Of a DNA stretch of 54,940 nucleotides, positions 42,067-50,288 are shown one piece after another. Position numbers and translations under genes: made by a program. Source of the DNA: an uncultured Coriobacteriaceae bacterium (GTDB taxonomy: Bacteria; Actinomycetota; Coriobacteriia; Coriobacteriales; Eggerthellaceae). The notes under the pieces are model-generated. The model made no database searches. It was not told the origin of the DNA and saw only the letters and a program-made list of their open reading frames with translations. The stretch lies in the NCBI GenBank assembly GCA_902768975.1, contig CACXMZ010000003.1:1-54940 (forward strand). The letters run 5' to 3'. Position 1 is the stretch's first letter, and each line of letters starts with the position of its first letter.

Positions 42067-42579
42067 ATGGCTGGAAGGTTAGGTACATTCATTATTGGCG
42101 GTATCGTTGGCGCTGCGGCTGCGCTGCTTTATGCACCGCGTACGGGCGAAGAAACTCGCGCATACGTGGCCGACAAGGCTAATGAAGCATGGGGCAATGC
42201 TCAGAATTACAGCAACGACGCTTCTAATTTGGGCCAGCAGTTCTATGGCGACGCAGTAGCGAAGAGCCAGGAAATGTATCAGAACGCCGCTGAAGTTGCT
42301 CAGCAGGCTTACACGCGTGCAGCTGAAACGGCCCAGGATGTGTTCAATAACGCTCAAAGCCGCGTGCAAGACGCAGCGGGTGGCCAGAACCCCTTTGCTG
42401 CTCCTGCTCAGAACGACGAACTGCGCGAAAAGATCGAAGCAGCTCGCGCTCGCATTGCAGCACAGGTTGCAAAGAACGCTGAAACTTCCCAGCAGGTTGC
42501 TAGCCAGATTGAAGTGGAAGCCCAGGCGGTTGTTGAAGCCGCTGGCGACGCTGCTGCTGCTCCTGCAGAAGAAGCCTAA
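42067..42579 (+). CDS. YtxH-domain protein
   Basis: A 170-residue protein with the YtxH start (GRLGTFIIGGIVGAAAALLY, then APRTGEETRAYVADKANEAW), a short membrane-associated helix followed by a long Ala/Gln-rich coiled-coil. YtxH proteins are general-stress, envelope-associated proteins without a defined mechanism. TAAGGAGG precedes the ATG. A TATAAT at 41986-41991 may be its promoter -10. It is followed after 6 bp by a PRC-barrel gene. Confidence 0.8.
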   Translation: MAGRLGTFIIGGIVGAAAALLYAPRTGEETRAYVADKANEAWGNAQNYSNDASNLGQQFYGDAVAKSQEMYQNAAEVAQQAYTRAAETAQDVFNNAQSRVQDAAGGQNPFAAPAQNDELREKIEAARARIAAQVAKNAETSQQVASQIEVEAQAVVEAAGDAAAAPAEEA

Positions 42580-42585
42580 ATTCGC

Positions 42586-43419
42586 ATGAAGACATACAGT
42601 ACGCGCGACCTTTCGGGCATGCGCGTCTTGGGTGGTGGTTCGCGCGAGTCGCGTATTGGCAAGGTTGCGCGTTTCATCTTTCATCCAAGCGAAAAGCGGT
42701 GCGTGGGTTTTGTAACCAAGCGCCCAGACCTTGCGCTCATGTTCCACCGGGCCGACATGTTTGTGCCCTTGGACGCCTTTGAAGTGCGCGACGACGCAAT
42801 CTACATTACCAAGGAAAGCAAAGACGCCACGGGCCCTGCTGCGGTAAAGCGGCTCGGACTCAATTGGGACTTTTGCGTAATGTGGGAAGGCATGCCACTT
42901 ATTAAGGAGTCGGGCGAAGAACTTGGCCACATTGGCGACATCGTTTTTTCAGCCAAGACGGGCGAAGTTGTTTCGGTCGCCGCTGAACGGGGCGCCACCG
43001 CCAAGACCTTGCTCGGCCAGATGGTTATTCCCAAGGACCAAATCATTGGCTTTAAGCTGGGCATTGGCGTGGAATTGGCCGACGAATGGATAGAGCAAGA
43101 AGACGGCACCGAAGAATTGTTGCGTGGGGCCATCCTGGTTTCCGACAGTGTGAACTTAAGTAATACCGAAGGTGGCATTGCCGAAGCGGCAGGGCAGAGC
43201 GCGGCGCGTGCTCAAGACAAGGTGCGCAAGGCGGCGCAGTCGGTCAAGCCCAAGGCAGAACAGGCCACCAAAAAGGCAGGCGAAGCAGTAAACAAGGGGG
43301 TCTTTGCTACGGGCAGGCAGCTCGGGCGGGCCAAAGGTATGTTTTCGGCCTTTAAGGAAGAGTACGACAAAGCGAACGGAAAAAGCGGTAAGGGTAGTGG
43401 ATCAAAGAAGCAAAGATAA
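42586..43419 (+). CDS. PRC-barrel domain protein
   Basis: A 277-residue cytosolic protein. Two PRC-barrel-like repeats occupy ~1-85 (MKTYSTRDLSGMRVLGGGSR, IGKVARFIFHPSEKRCVGFV) and ~100-180 (KESGEELGHIGDIVFSAKTG). The C-terminus is a basic Lys/Ala coiled tail ending KSGKGSGSKKQR. PRC barrels in bacteria occur in RimM and photosynthetic H subunits and mediate interactions; no catalytic role is evident. In operon with the YtxH gene and overlapping the next gene by 23 bp. Confidence 0.8.
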   Translation: MKTYSTRDLSGMRVLGGGSRESRIGKVARFIFHPSEKRCVGFVTKRPDLALMFHRADMFVPLDAFEVRDDAIYITKESKDATGPAAVKRLGLNWDFCVMWEGMPLIKESGEELGHIGDIVFSAKTGEVVSVAAERGATAKTLLGQMVIPKDQIIGFKLGIGVELADEWIEQEDGTEELLRGAILVSDSVNLSNTEGGIAEAAGQSAARAQDKVRKAAQSVKPKAEQATKKAGEAVNKGVFATGRQLGRAKGMFSAFKEEYDKANGKSGKGSGSKKQR

Positions 43420-44149
43420 TAATCAGGGCGGCAAAACAATTCTTTTGTTTGGCCGCGAAATACCCCGGAGCAACCTCTTCCGCCTCGCAGGGCTTCTTGT
43501 CTTTTTCATCATTCTTGCTCTTTCCGTGGCCGCCGTTTGGCCCATGATAAACACTTTGCTCACTAGCGGCCCCGAACAGCTTGTCCAAGAGATTCGTTCA
43601 GCGGGGTCCATGGGTGTGCTCATGTTGCTCGCCCTGCAGTTCGTCCAAATTCTCGTTGTGTTTATACCGGGTGAAGTGACCCAGCTGGCGGCTGGCATGA
43701 TGTACGGGCCATGGTTTGGCGCATTTATTATTGTGGTGGGCTGCTTGGCTTCGAGTGCCGTTATTTATCAGCTGGTACACCGGCTTGGCCAGCCCTTTGT
43801 AGAAGACATGGTCTCAACGAAATACCTCGAGAAGTTCCGTGAATTCGAACAATCGGGCAAGCTTAATACCATCGTGTTTATTCTTTTCCTTATTCCCGGC
43901 CTTCCCAAGGACGTCTTCACCTATCTGGTGCCCCTGACCAGAATGCCCATGAAAACCTACCTGACCATTATTACAATCGCGCGTTTCCCCGGCATAATTA
44001 TGTCTACCTACGCAGCGTCTGGCTTTATGGATGGCAACATTGAGTCAAGCATTGCCATTCTGGTAGTCTTGGCGCTAATTGCAGGTCTTGCCATTATTTT
44101 CAAGGACAAGCTGCTTGCACTTATTCAAAAGAAAGGCAAAAACGAATAG
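43397..44149 (+). CDS. VTT-domain (DedA/TVP38-like) membrane protein
   Basis: A 250-residue protein; GTG 43397 is chosen because it is the first start that avoids long overlap with the PRC-barrel gene. Six or so helices include the SNARE-assoc/VTT core: FVQILVVFIPGEVTQLAAGM, MYGPWFGAFIIVVGCLASSA, and the re-entrant loop FILFLIPGLPKDVFTYLVPL with RFPGIIMSTYAASGF. Proteins of this superfamily flip or transport lipids and undecaprenyl phosphate. Third gene of the YtxH/PRC group. Confidence 0.85.
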   Translation: MDQRSKDNNQGGKTILLFGREIPRSNLFRLAGLLVFFIILALSVAAVWPMINTLLTSGPEQLVQEIRSAGSMGVLMLLALQFVQILVVFIPGEVTQLAAGMMYGPWFGAFIIVVGCLASSAVIYQLVHRLGQPFVEDMVSTKYLEKFREFEQSGKLNTIVFILFLIPGLPKDVFTYLVPLTRMPMKTYLTIITIARFPGIIMSTYAASGFMDGNIESSIAILVVLALIAGLAIIFKDKLLALIQKKGKNE

Positions 44150-44249
44150 GCCATTTTCCTTACTTTCTGCGAGTAACAGCCTGTCTACAAACTGCAGGGA
44201 TGCGGCGTTCCTGGGCTATCCTTGAGCCAAGAACAAAAGAGGTGGCATT

Positions 44250-44852
44250 ATGGCTGAAGAACAATTTGACCAGTCCAGGCAAGACGCATACGAAGCGGCC
44301 TATTATGAAGCGGCAGCCCAGGCGGCACCCGACGCGGTACCAGCTGGCACTGAAGCAAGCCAGGCAACCGAACAGTATCATGCGGACCCGTTCGTAGCTG
44401 CCATGTCGGATGCAACAACGCAACGTGCTGAAGGCAACCCGTACCAGCAGCCCTGGAGCAGTTCCACTGCTTCGGCTGGGCAGGGCTATAGCCAGCAGTA
44501 TCAGCAAGCTTACCAGCAGGGCTACCAGCAGGCTTATCAGCAAAACTACCAACAGGACTACACGGGCCAGCAGTATTACACCCAGCAGGCCTATGTGCGC
44601 ACCAAGGACCATGTGGCTGCGGGTTTGCTCGCCCTCTTTTTAGGTTCGCTCGGGGTCCACAAGTTTTATTTAGGTTATAACAATGCAGGCTTTATTATGC
44701 TTGGCGCAACCATCTTGGGTTCACTCTTTACCTTCGGGCTCGCCGGCATGGCCATGGGTATAATCGCGCTTATTGAAGGCATTATCTACTTAACGAAACC
44801 GCAGTCCGTCTTTGATGCGGTTTATGTCTACGGCCACAAAGAATGGTTCTAG
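44250..44852 (+). CDS. TM2-domain protein with Tyr-Gln-rich N-terminus
   Basis: A 200-residue protein. Residues ~1-110 are low complexity with YQQ repeats (QQYQQAYQQGYQQAYQQN). Residues ~118-195 are the TM2 domain: VAAGLLALFLGSLGVHKFYL, GYNNAGFIMLGATILGS, and FGLAGMAMGIIALIEGIIYL. Two membrane helices joined by a short loop with the conserved DHxAGxxL...GxHxFYLG pattern. AAGAGGTGG precedes the ATG. The Q/Y-rich region may be disordered. Element B begins 3 bp after its stop. Confidence 0.85.
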   Translation: MAEEQFDQSRQDAYEAAYYEAAAQAAPDAVPAGTEASQATEQYHADPFVAAMSDATTQRAEGNPYQQPWSSSTASAGQGYSQQYQQAYQQGYQQAYQQNYQQDYTGQQYYTQQAYVRTKDHVAAGLLALFLGSLGVHKFYLGYNNAGFIMLGATILGSLFTFGLAGMAMGIIALIEGIIYLTKPQSVFDAVYVYGHKEWF

Positions 44853-44855
44853 TTT

Positions 44856-45020
44856 ATTCCGCCGTTCTAACGAACGGCGGAATCCTCGACGCTGCAATCC
44901 AATAACGCTTCATATTTCACCCTTGTTTTGCCCCTCGTGTACCAAAGTACACTTCGGGCCAAAGGCGGGCGAACTATTTTGCGTTATTGGATTTCGCTGA
45001 CACTTCGACTACCTGCGATT
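44856..45020 (+). other. Structured intergenic element B
   Basis: Hairpin 1: ATTCCGCCGTTC (44856-44867), TAAC loop, GAACGGCGGAAT (44872-44883). Then CCTCGACGCTGC leads into the main stem AATCCAATAACGC (44896-44908) with GCGTTATTGGATT (44981-44993), internal TTCACCC/GGGCGAA with one mismatch, and the tip GTGTAC-CAAA-GTACAC (44937-44952). Ends with CTGACACTTCGACTACCTGCG. The 24 nt at 44933-44956 are identical to 54726-54749 in element C while the supporting stems differ. Confidence 0.75.
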
Positions 45021-45147
45021 CCACGAGCGGGCGCATCGTTTTGCCAAATCACGCCTCAGCACTTTATTTTGTTATTGGATTTCGCTGACTCTTCGACTAC
45101 CTGCGATTCCACGAGCGGGCGCATCGTTTCCCAAATCGCGCCTCATG
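44983..45147 (+). repeat. Tandem duplication of the 3' half of element B
   Basis: A unit of 88 bp starting GTTATTGGATTTCGCTGAC at 44983 recurs at 45071 with a few substitutions. It duplicates the 3' arm of the main stem, so two 3' arms can compete for one 5' arm. The gap 44853-45213 contains no gene. Confidence 0.85.
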
Positions 45148-45165
45148 CTTCTCCCTAAAGCTAAA

Positions 45166-45195
45166 AAAGAAAGCGCTCGAAAGAGCGCTTTCTTT
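45166..45195. terminator. Bidirectional terminator before the aldolase gene end
   Basis: AAAGAAAGCGCTC (45166-45178), GAAA loop, GAGCGCTTTCTTT (45183-45195). Main terminator of the minus-strand aldolase. Confidence 0.85.
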
Positions 45196-45213
45196 CTTCG
45201 TTTTTTATAAGTT

Positions 45214-46164
45214 CTAGAAGCTTTCGCGGAGGACGTATTCGAGGTCGGTGTTAAAGACCTGGAGGGCGTCTTCAACGCTGTAGTCCGAAAGCGTAATAGC
45301 TGAAATAGCTTGCGTGAGGCGGACCGCTTCGTCGAGGCTGCGCATATGGATGTTGCGCCCGGTGGCATTGCCGCATGCACCGCCGATGTGGATCTGGTCG
45401 TGCAGGTGCTGCAGGAATTCGCCCACGTCTGCCTTGGAACCACCCGCGCACACCAGTCCCGTACGGCCTGCAGCCTGGCTGGCAATGGCCAGGTTTTCAG
45501 CACTGGTCTTGTCTTCGGTAGCCTTTGGCGGGTTTACCTTCACGAAGTCAGCACCCAGGGAAACGGCAGCACCGGCAGCGCCTGCAATAAGTTCGGGCGC
45601 CTTTTCGTCTGCCACGGCCTTGCCGCGGGGGTAGATCCATAGGACCACAATCAGGCCGGCCGCATGGGCTTCAGCGATAAGTTCGCCCGCTTCGGAAAGC
45701 ATGGTAGATTCATATTCGCTGCCCAGGTAAATGGTGTAGCCCACGCCCACAATGTTGCAGCCCGCTTCCTTCATGGCAAGCACGGCTTCAAAGTCGTGGA
45801 GCTGGGGTGAATACGGGTCGTCCTGTTCGGTTTTGACCAGGTTGGTCTTGGAATTCATCTTAATGAGGTAGTTGATTTCAGGGTAGTCAGGCGCATATTG
45901 CGCAATGAGCCCGCGCTGGCCAGCCAGCACGCCGCACACACCCTGGGAACCAATTTGGAACAGGTGCTCGGGGTCGTTGTCGGAAGGGTCAATGCCTTCA
46001 CCATAGAAGTCGCCATTGAGATGTTCCATCTTTTGGTCGCAGGCAAAGAGCATCAGGCGGCCCGTGCCACGCGTGGCCTTCAGATAATTAGTAATGTACT
46101 CGTCGCGCGATTCTGGCAATACGTCAGCAGGAACTCTTACGTCGTCACGTGTGATGTTAGGCAT
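45214..46164 (-). CDS. Archaeal-type class I aldolase (fructose-bisphosphate aldolase/DeoC-LacD superfamily)
   Basis: A 316-residue TIM-barrel aldolase. The start is ATG 46164 with AAGGAGGAAACC upstream, giving MPNITRDDVRVPADVLPESR. Seen motifs: RLMLFACDQKMEHLNGDFYG, AGLIVVLWIYPRGKAVADE, the Schiff-base region GADFVKVNPPKAT, and a phosphate-binding end LVCAGGSKADVGEFL. The family includes archaeal-type FBP aldolase and related enzymes that make ADH/DKFP precursors of aromatic amino acids. FBP aldolase is the more likely role, because a conventional shikimate pathway gene is in the window. Monocistronic. Confidence 0.8.
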   Translation of the reverse strand: MPNITRDDVRVPADVLPESRDEYITNYLKATRGTGRLMLFACDQKMEHLNGDFYGEGIDPSDNDPEHLFQIGSQGVCGVLAGQRGLIAQYAPDYPEINYLIKMNSKTNLVKTEQDDPYSPQLHDFEAVLAMKEAGCNIVGVGYTIYLGSEYESTMLSEAGELIAEAHAAGLIVVLWIYPRGKAVADEKAPELIAGAAGAAVSLGADFVKVNPPKATEDKTSAENLAIASQAAGRTGLVCAGGSKADVGEFLQHLHDQIHIGGACGNATGRNIHMRSLDEAVRLTQAISAITLSDYSVEDALQVFNTDLEYVLRESF

Positions 46165-46243
46165 GGTTTCCTCCTTGGGGTTCAAGTCCTTGGAACCTAC
46201 TACTTAATGTAGTCATTCTAACAGACTTGCAGTCCCTTGAGTC

Positions 46244-46942
46244 CTACAGGCGTTCTTTAGCAAGCACGGGGCGACCGCAGCTTACTTGCAGGTTTCCGTT
46301 GCGGGTACGCAGAGCGTCGAGCAGAGCCTTTTCTTGCGTGGCGTCCTTAAGCGTGATGTCGTAGGTAAGCTGGTAGAGGGCACCCATGTTGGTAGTTTTT
46401 GCTTCCGCAAGTTCTGCCTTGCTGGTGTATTGGCTAAACAGGTCGTCGAAGGTGCCGCAATAATTCAAGTCTTCGGGAATGGTTACCTTTAAGGTTTTGT
46501 CGGCCTGTTGTGTAGCCGTGCCACCCAAGGGGGAAAGCACGAAGATGACGTTGGCAATGCCTACGATGAGAGTGAAAACAATGGCAAGCCCCAGGTAGCC
46601 CATGCCAGTTGCCAGACCCACGGCCATGGCCAAAAATACGGCACCAATATCCTTGGCGGAACCAGGGATTGAACGGAAGCGCACGAGGTTAAAGACGCCC
46701 ATAACGGCCACGCCGGCGCCAATGTTTCCGTTTACGAGTGCAATTACCATTTGAACAATAACTGGCAAGAGGGCCAGCGTGACCACGAAGTTTTTCGTAT
46801 GTTCTTGCTTGAACATATAAATGAACGCGATAGCTACGCCAAGCGCAAGCGAAGTCAGCGAACACAAGAGGAAAGCGCTGCTTGAAATGGATACGCTTGT
46901 TTCGGTGCTGGCGAGGATACTTGAAAATAGTGAGTCAAACAT
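46244..46942 (-). CDS. DUF4956 membrane protein
   Basis: A 232-residue protein; ATG 46942 is chosen because GGAGACTATT precedes it. The N-terminal part has four helices (FLLCSLTSLALGVAIAFIYM, NFVVTLALLPVIVQMVIALV, the conserved VFNLVRFRSIPGSAKDIGAV loop, and FLAMAVGLATGMGYLGLAIV), followed by a cytosolic alpha/beta domain of ~90 residues. DUF4956 proteins are the usual partner of VTC-domain polyphosphate polymerases, and the VTC gene lies directly upstream. It probably anchors the polymerase or conducts polyphosphate. Confidence 0.85.
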   Translation of the reverse strand: MFDSLFSSILASTETSVSISSSAFLLCSLTSLALGVAIAFIYMFKQEHTKNFVVTLALLPVIVQMVIALVNGNIGAGVAVMGVFNLVRFRSIPGSAKDIGAVFLAMAVGLATGMGYLGLAIVFTLIVGIANVIFVLSPLGGTATQQADKTLKVTIPEDLNYCGTFDDLFSQYTSKAELAEAKTTNMGALYQLTYDITLKDATQEKALLDALRTRNGNLQVSCGRPVLAKERL

Positions 46943-46957
46943 AATAGTCTCCAATCG

Positions 46958-47902
46958 TTAAGCGACAGCTTTGTTTACAACTTGGGAAGCTGCGGCCGTG
47001 CTTGTGGCCGTAGCTGTGGTGGACGTGCTTGTGGCAGTGGCAGTAGTCGTAGCCGCGGCAACCGTGCTTTCGTCACGGGCGCCAAAGTCGCGCAATTCGC
47101 TGGCTTGTGGCGCGTGTGTCAACGCGGGCTGCGAAGGGAAGGCAGCGCGGTAGGCGCGCCCATATTTCGTGTTCGATACTGGGTAGATTTTCGCTTGGTC
47201 AAGAGCGTGAACAAGCCAGAGAGGGTAGGCGCCCTGCGCTTTTATTTCAAGGATTATTTCATTGTTGGGCATGAGCTGTTCGCCTTCAGCTTCGCCAAAA
47301 CCCAAGGGCTGCGTGCGCCAGCGGGAATCAAAGTCGAAGGTCATGCGCACGCCCGAGCCGTCGTTCGTGCGTAGGCTCATGCGCTCCACGGCAATAATCA
47401 TGGCGGGTGCGAGCGGCTGCCAGCGGTCGATGCAGGCGCGGATTTCGGCTGCAATTTGCCTGTCGCGCCACGTTGCTCCGAGTTCAAGGTCCTTTGAAGT
47501 AGCTGGGTAGGCAGCCATGGCTTCTTCGTAGTCCATGCCGTCCATGAAAGCCAAGGCCCCTTGTAGGCTCATGACCATGCGGCGCTTGTACACAATGCCC
47601 TTGAATTTTTTCTTGAGTTCAACAAAGGCAACCTGGTCAGGATCTGCGCTTTGCGTTTCACCCATGGTGCCGTAAACGCGTACGCGTAACTTTTCCTTGT
47701 AGAGCGGCTTTTCCATGGAGCGGTTTATCATGCGCCAGTCGGGCGTGTCGTAATACAAGCTTTCAATGTGGCTGTAGGCGTATTCGTCTTCTTCGAGCTT
47801 TTCGCCAATCAGGCCCATCAGTGCTAAATACTCACCCTGGTTAAGAACGTATTTCTTTTCTTTGCGCTTAAAGTTTGCATGTGCGTGATGTGTTGTTTGC
47901 AT
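46958..47902 (-). CDS. VTC-domain polyphosphate polymerase
   Basis: A 314-residue protein. The VTC tunnel domain spans ~8-245: FKRKEKKYVLNQGEYLALMG, IESLYYDTPDWRMINRSMEK, KEKLRVRVYG, VAFVELKKKFKGIVYKRRMV, and a late LILEIKAQGAYPLWL-like EIKA motif. These basic and acidic residues line the active-site tunnel that turns nucleotide phosphate into polyphosphate. The C-terminal ~60 residues are an Ala/Thr/Ser repeat (TATATSTSTTATATSTAA), likely flexible. Upstream gene of a two-gene operon with DUF4956 (15-bp gap). Confidence 0.88.
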   Translation of the reverse strand: MQTTHHAHANFKRKEKKYVLNQGEYLALMGLIGEKLEEDEYAYSHIESLYYDTPDWRMINRSMEKPLYKEKLRVRVYGTMGETQSADPDQVAFVELKKKFKGIVYKRRMVMSLQGALAFMDGMDYEEAMAAYPATSKDLELGATWRDRQIAAEIRACIDRWQPLAPAMIIAVERMSLRTNDGSGVRMTFDFDSRWRTQPLGFGEAEGEQLMPNNEIILEIKAQGAYPLWLVHALDQAKIYPVSNTKYGRAYRAAFPSQPALTHAPQASELRDFGARDESTVAAATTTATATSTSTTATATSTAAASQVVNKAVA

Positions 47903-48000
47903 ATCTACCTTCTTCCTTCCAACGCTTATGCACTCTAGGCTTCATTTCTTAAAAGAAACTGAAAGGCTACAGTGGGTTTTAAGCTTTGTTTCAGGTTCGC

Positions 48001-48009
48001 TGGTAGAAT
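48001..48009 (+). promoter_or_regulatory. Extended -10 promoter of the two-component operon
   Basis: TGG-TAGAAT, 28-36 nt upstream of the response-regulator start; -35 not convincing. Confidence 0.45.
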
Positions 48010-48036
48010 GAAGCACGTAAAAGGGAAGGACGAACA

Positions 48037-48711
48037 ATGTACGTGTTAATTGTTGAAGACGACTTGCGCTTGGCCGACGCGGTGGCGCAGATTCTGCGTA
48101 ATAACGACTATCAGGTAGATGTGGTGCACGACGGCGCCGACGGTTTGGCCTACGCCGAAACGGGCAACTACGATGCCGTGGTGCTCGACGTTATGCTGCC
48201 CAAGATGAACGGTTTTGACGTGGTGGCTGAATTGCGTCGCCGCAAGGTTGCAACTCCCGTGCTTATGCTTACGGCACGTGACGCTTTGGGCGACAAGGTG
48301 GGCGGGCTGGACAGCGGCGCCGACGACTATATGACCAAGCCTTTTGCCCCTGCCGAATTGATGGCGCGCCTCCGTTCGCTTACGCGTCGCCAAGGTGAAG
48401 TGCTTTTTGAAACCGCTGAATACGGCGACGTTAAGCTTGACCTGGACAGCTGCGATCTTATCTGCGGCGAAAAGAGTATCCACTTGGGCTACAAGGAATT
48501 CTCTATCGCCAAGATTCTGATGGCGAATCCAGGACGCGTGGTTTCAAAGGAAACCTTGATCGAAAAGGTCTGGGGCTACGACTCCGAAGTGGAAGACAAC
48601 AACGTGGAAGCCTACATTTCTTTCCTGCGCAAGAAGTTCGACTTCGTAGGGTCGAAGGTCAAGATTACTACCTTGCGCAAGGTTGGTTATCGCCTCGATG
48701 AAGGGGAGTAG
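48037..48711 (+). CDS. OmpR/PhoB-family response regulator
   Basis: A 224-residue regulator. The receiver domain (~1-115) has the acidic pair EDD near residues 7-9, phospho-acceptor Asp in VVLDVMLPKMNGFD, conserved Thr in LMLTARD and Lys in MTKPFAP. The winged-helix output domain (~128-222) has LGYKEFSIAKILMANPGRVV and VWGYDSEVEDNNVEAYISFL. Pairs with the histidine kinase 5 bp downstream. GGGAAGGAC precedes the ATG. Confidence 0.93.
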   Translation: MYVLIVEDDLRLADAVAQILRNNDYQVDVVHDGADGLAYAETGNYDAVVLDVMLPKMNGFDVVAELRRRKVATPVLMLTARDALGDKVGGLDSGADDYMTKPFAPAELMARLRSLTRRQGEVLFETAEYGDVKLDLDSCDLICGEKSIHLGYKEFSIAKILMANPGRVVSKETLIEKVWGYDSEVEDNNVEAYISFLRKKFDFVGSKVKITTLRKVGYRLDEGE

Positions 48712-48716
48712 CGAAG

Positions 48717-50042
48717 GTGCTTCTTAAGCGTGGCGCAGATCCTGTTCTGCGAAGATTTCAGATCCAGTTCATTCTTGTTACGACCTTGTTCGTGGCCGTT
48801 ATGCTTGTGGGCATGTTTGTTGTTGCGGCTTATGCTACCTATACCCAGCACGAGAATGACATTAACGAAGCGCTTGAATCACGCTATGTTCGTGTAGAAC
48901 AGATGCGAAGTGGCTTCATCATGGAACCCAAGGACATGCATGACTTTGATTCTGGCATGCCTGGGCGTGGTCATGGTGAACAGCGCGACGCAGCCCGCGA
49001 CCCCCTCGTGGTAACGTCGGCGTATTTTCTTGACACGGAATCGAATATCAAAGAAGTAATTTCCAATGAGCTAACCCTGGATGACGAAGTGGTTCAAGAA
49101 ACGGTGTCGTATATTTTTGAAACCGTCGAGCTTAACATGGACGACGACGCACGGGGCAGGGTTGACCAGCTGAACCTTTACTATAAGGTGCACGCCTTTG
49201 ACGATGGCTATCTTTTGGTTGTGGCTTCGGGCAACTATATCGATCGAGCTATGTATTCCCTGTTCACAACCGTTGGTTCTGTGGTGGCAGCCCTGTTTTT
49301 GTGCTTGTTGGCACTCATTATCGTGCTTTCACGCTGGGTTGTTAAGCCGGTTGAACGCGCCTGGAACCAGCAGCGCCAGTTTATTGCCGACGCAAGCCAT
49401 GAATTGAAAACACCCCTTTCGGTTATTCGCGCAAACGACTCTCTCATCATGGCGGACCCGACGGCAACGGTGGCTTCGCAAATGCAGTGGATAGAAAGCA
49501 CGGAAACAGAAGCAACCATCATGCAGGACCTGGTCAACGACATGCTTTTTCTGGCGAAGTCGGAAAATACGCAAAGCGAAGTGGTGAAATCGGCTGTGGA
49601 TTTCAGTACGGTGGTACAAGGCGCGGAGTTGCAGTTTGAGTCGGTGGCTTTCGAACGGGGCGTGCTCATCGAGTCTTCCATTGCCGAAGGCATTCAGGTT
49701 ATGGGTGAAGAAAAGAGTCTCAGCCGCCTGGTGGGCACGCTTATGGACAATGCCTGTAAGTACGCCCAAGACGGGGGCAGGGTTACCGTAAAACTCAAGC
49801 GCATGACTTCGCACTGTGCACTGAGCGTGACCAATACGGGTGAGCCCATTCCCGCCGAAGACCTCCCGCATGTGTTTGACCGCTTCTATCGTTCCGACAA
49901 GGCTCGCACGCGCGAACAGGGTGGTTTTGGTTTGGGGCTGGCCATTGCGAAGAGCATCGTGGAAGAGCATCGCGGCAGTATCGATGTTACCAGTAGCCAG
50001 GGTGAAGGAACCACGTTTACCGTAGCGCTTCCTCTTGCGTAG
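48717..50042 (+). CDS. Sensor histidine kinase
   Basis: A 441-residue membrane kinase starting at a GTG with GGGGAG upstream. Helix 1 at ~16-40, an extracellular sensor of ~135 residues, helix 2 at ~178-205. HisKA has the phospho-acceptor His in FIADASHELKTPLSVI; HATPase_c has LVGTLMDNACKYA (N-box), FDRFYRSDKARTREQGGFG and LGLAIAKSIVEEHRG (G-boxes). Partner of the response regulator upstream. The signal is unknown; no HAMP or PAS domain is evident between helix 2 and HisKA. Confidence 0.92.
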   Translation: MLLKRGADPVLRRFQIQFILVTTLFVAVMLVGMFVVAAYATYTQHENDINEALESRYVRVEQMRSGFIMEPKDMHDFDSGMPGRGHGEQRDAARDPLVVTSAYFLDTESNIKEVISNELTLDDEVVQETVSYIFETVELNMDDDARGRVDQLNLYYKVHAFDDGYLLVVASGNYIDRAMYSLFTTVGSVVAALFLCLLALIIVLSRWVVKPVERAWNQQRQFIADASHELKTPLSVIRANDSLIMADPTATVASQMQWIESTETEATIMQDLVNDMLFLAKSENTQSEVVKSAVDFSTVVQGAELQFESVAFERGVLIESSIAEGIQVMGEEKSLSRLVGTLMDNACKYAQDGGRVTVKLKRMTSHCALSVTNTGEPIPAEDLPHVFDRFYRSDKARTREQGGFGLGLAIAKSIVEEHRGSIDVTSSQGEGTTFTVALPLA

Positions 50043-50146
50043 AGCACAATTTATGCACCCTATTTGCAGGATACGTAGCATTTTTCCCGAACTGTATGTT
50101 TATATGTGCTATGCAGGCACTATTCGGCTATAATTTTCCTTTACGT

Positions 50147-50230
50147 GCCCGGGTGGCGGAATGGCAGACGCGGAGGTCTCAAAAACCTTTGGGGCGACCC
50201 GTGTGGGTTCGACTCCCACCCCGGGCACCA
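50147..50230 (+). tRNA. tRNA-Leu (CAA)
   Basis: Class II tRNA: acceptor GCCCGGG/CCCGGGC, anticodon loop CTCAAAA (anticodon CAA, codon UUG) closed by AGGT/ACCT, long variable arm, T-arm GTGGGTTCGACTCCCAC, encoded CCA. Length 84. Confidence 0.95.
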
Positions 50231-50288
50231 TATTACACAATCGCCAGGTAAACATGGCTAAGACGTATGGGCAAAAAGAACAAAGCAA

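Noticed and set aside
41992-42081. 29-codon basic ORF in front of the YtxH gene
   Set aside because: Its ATG overlaps the putative -10 (TATAAT) and it runs through the YtxH ribosome-binding site; no start signal.
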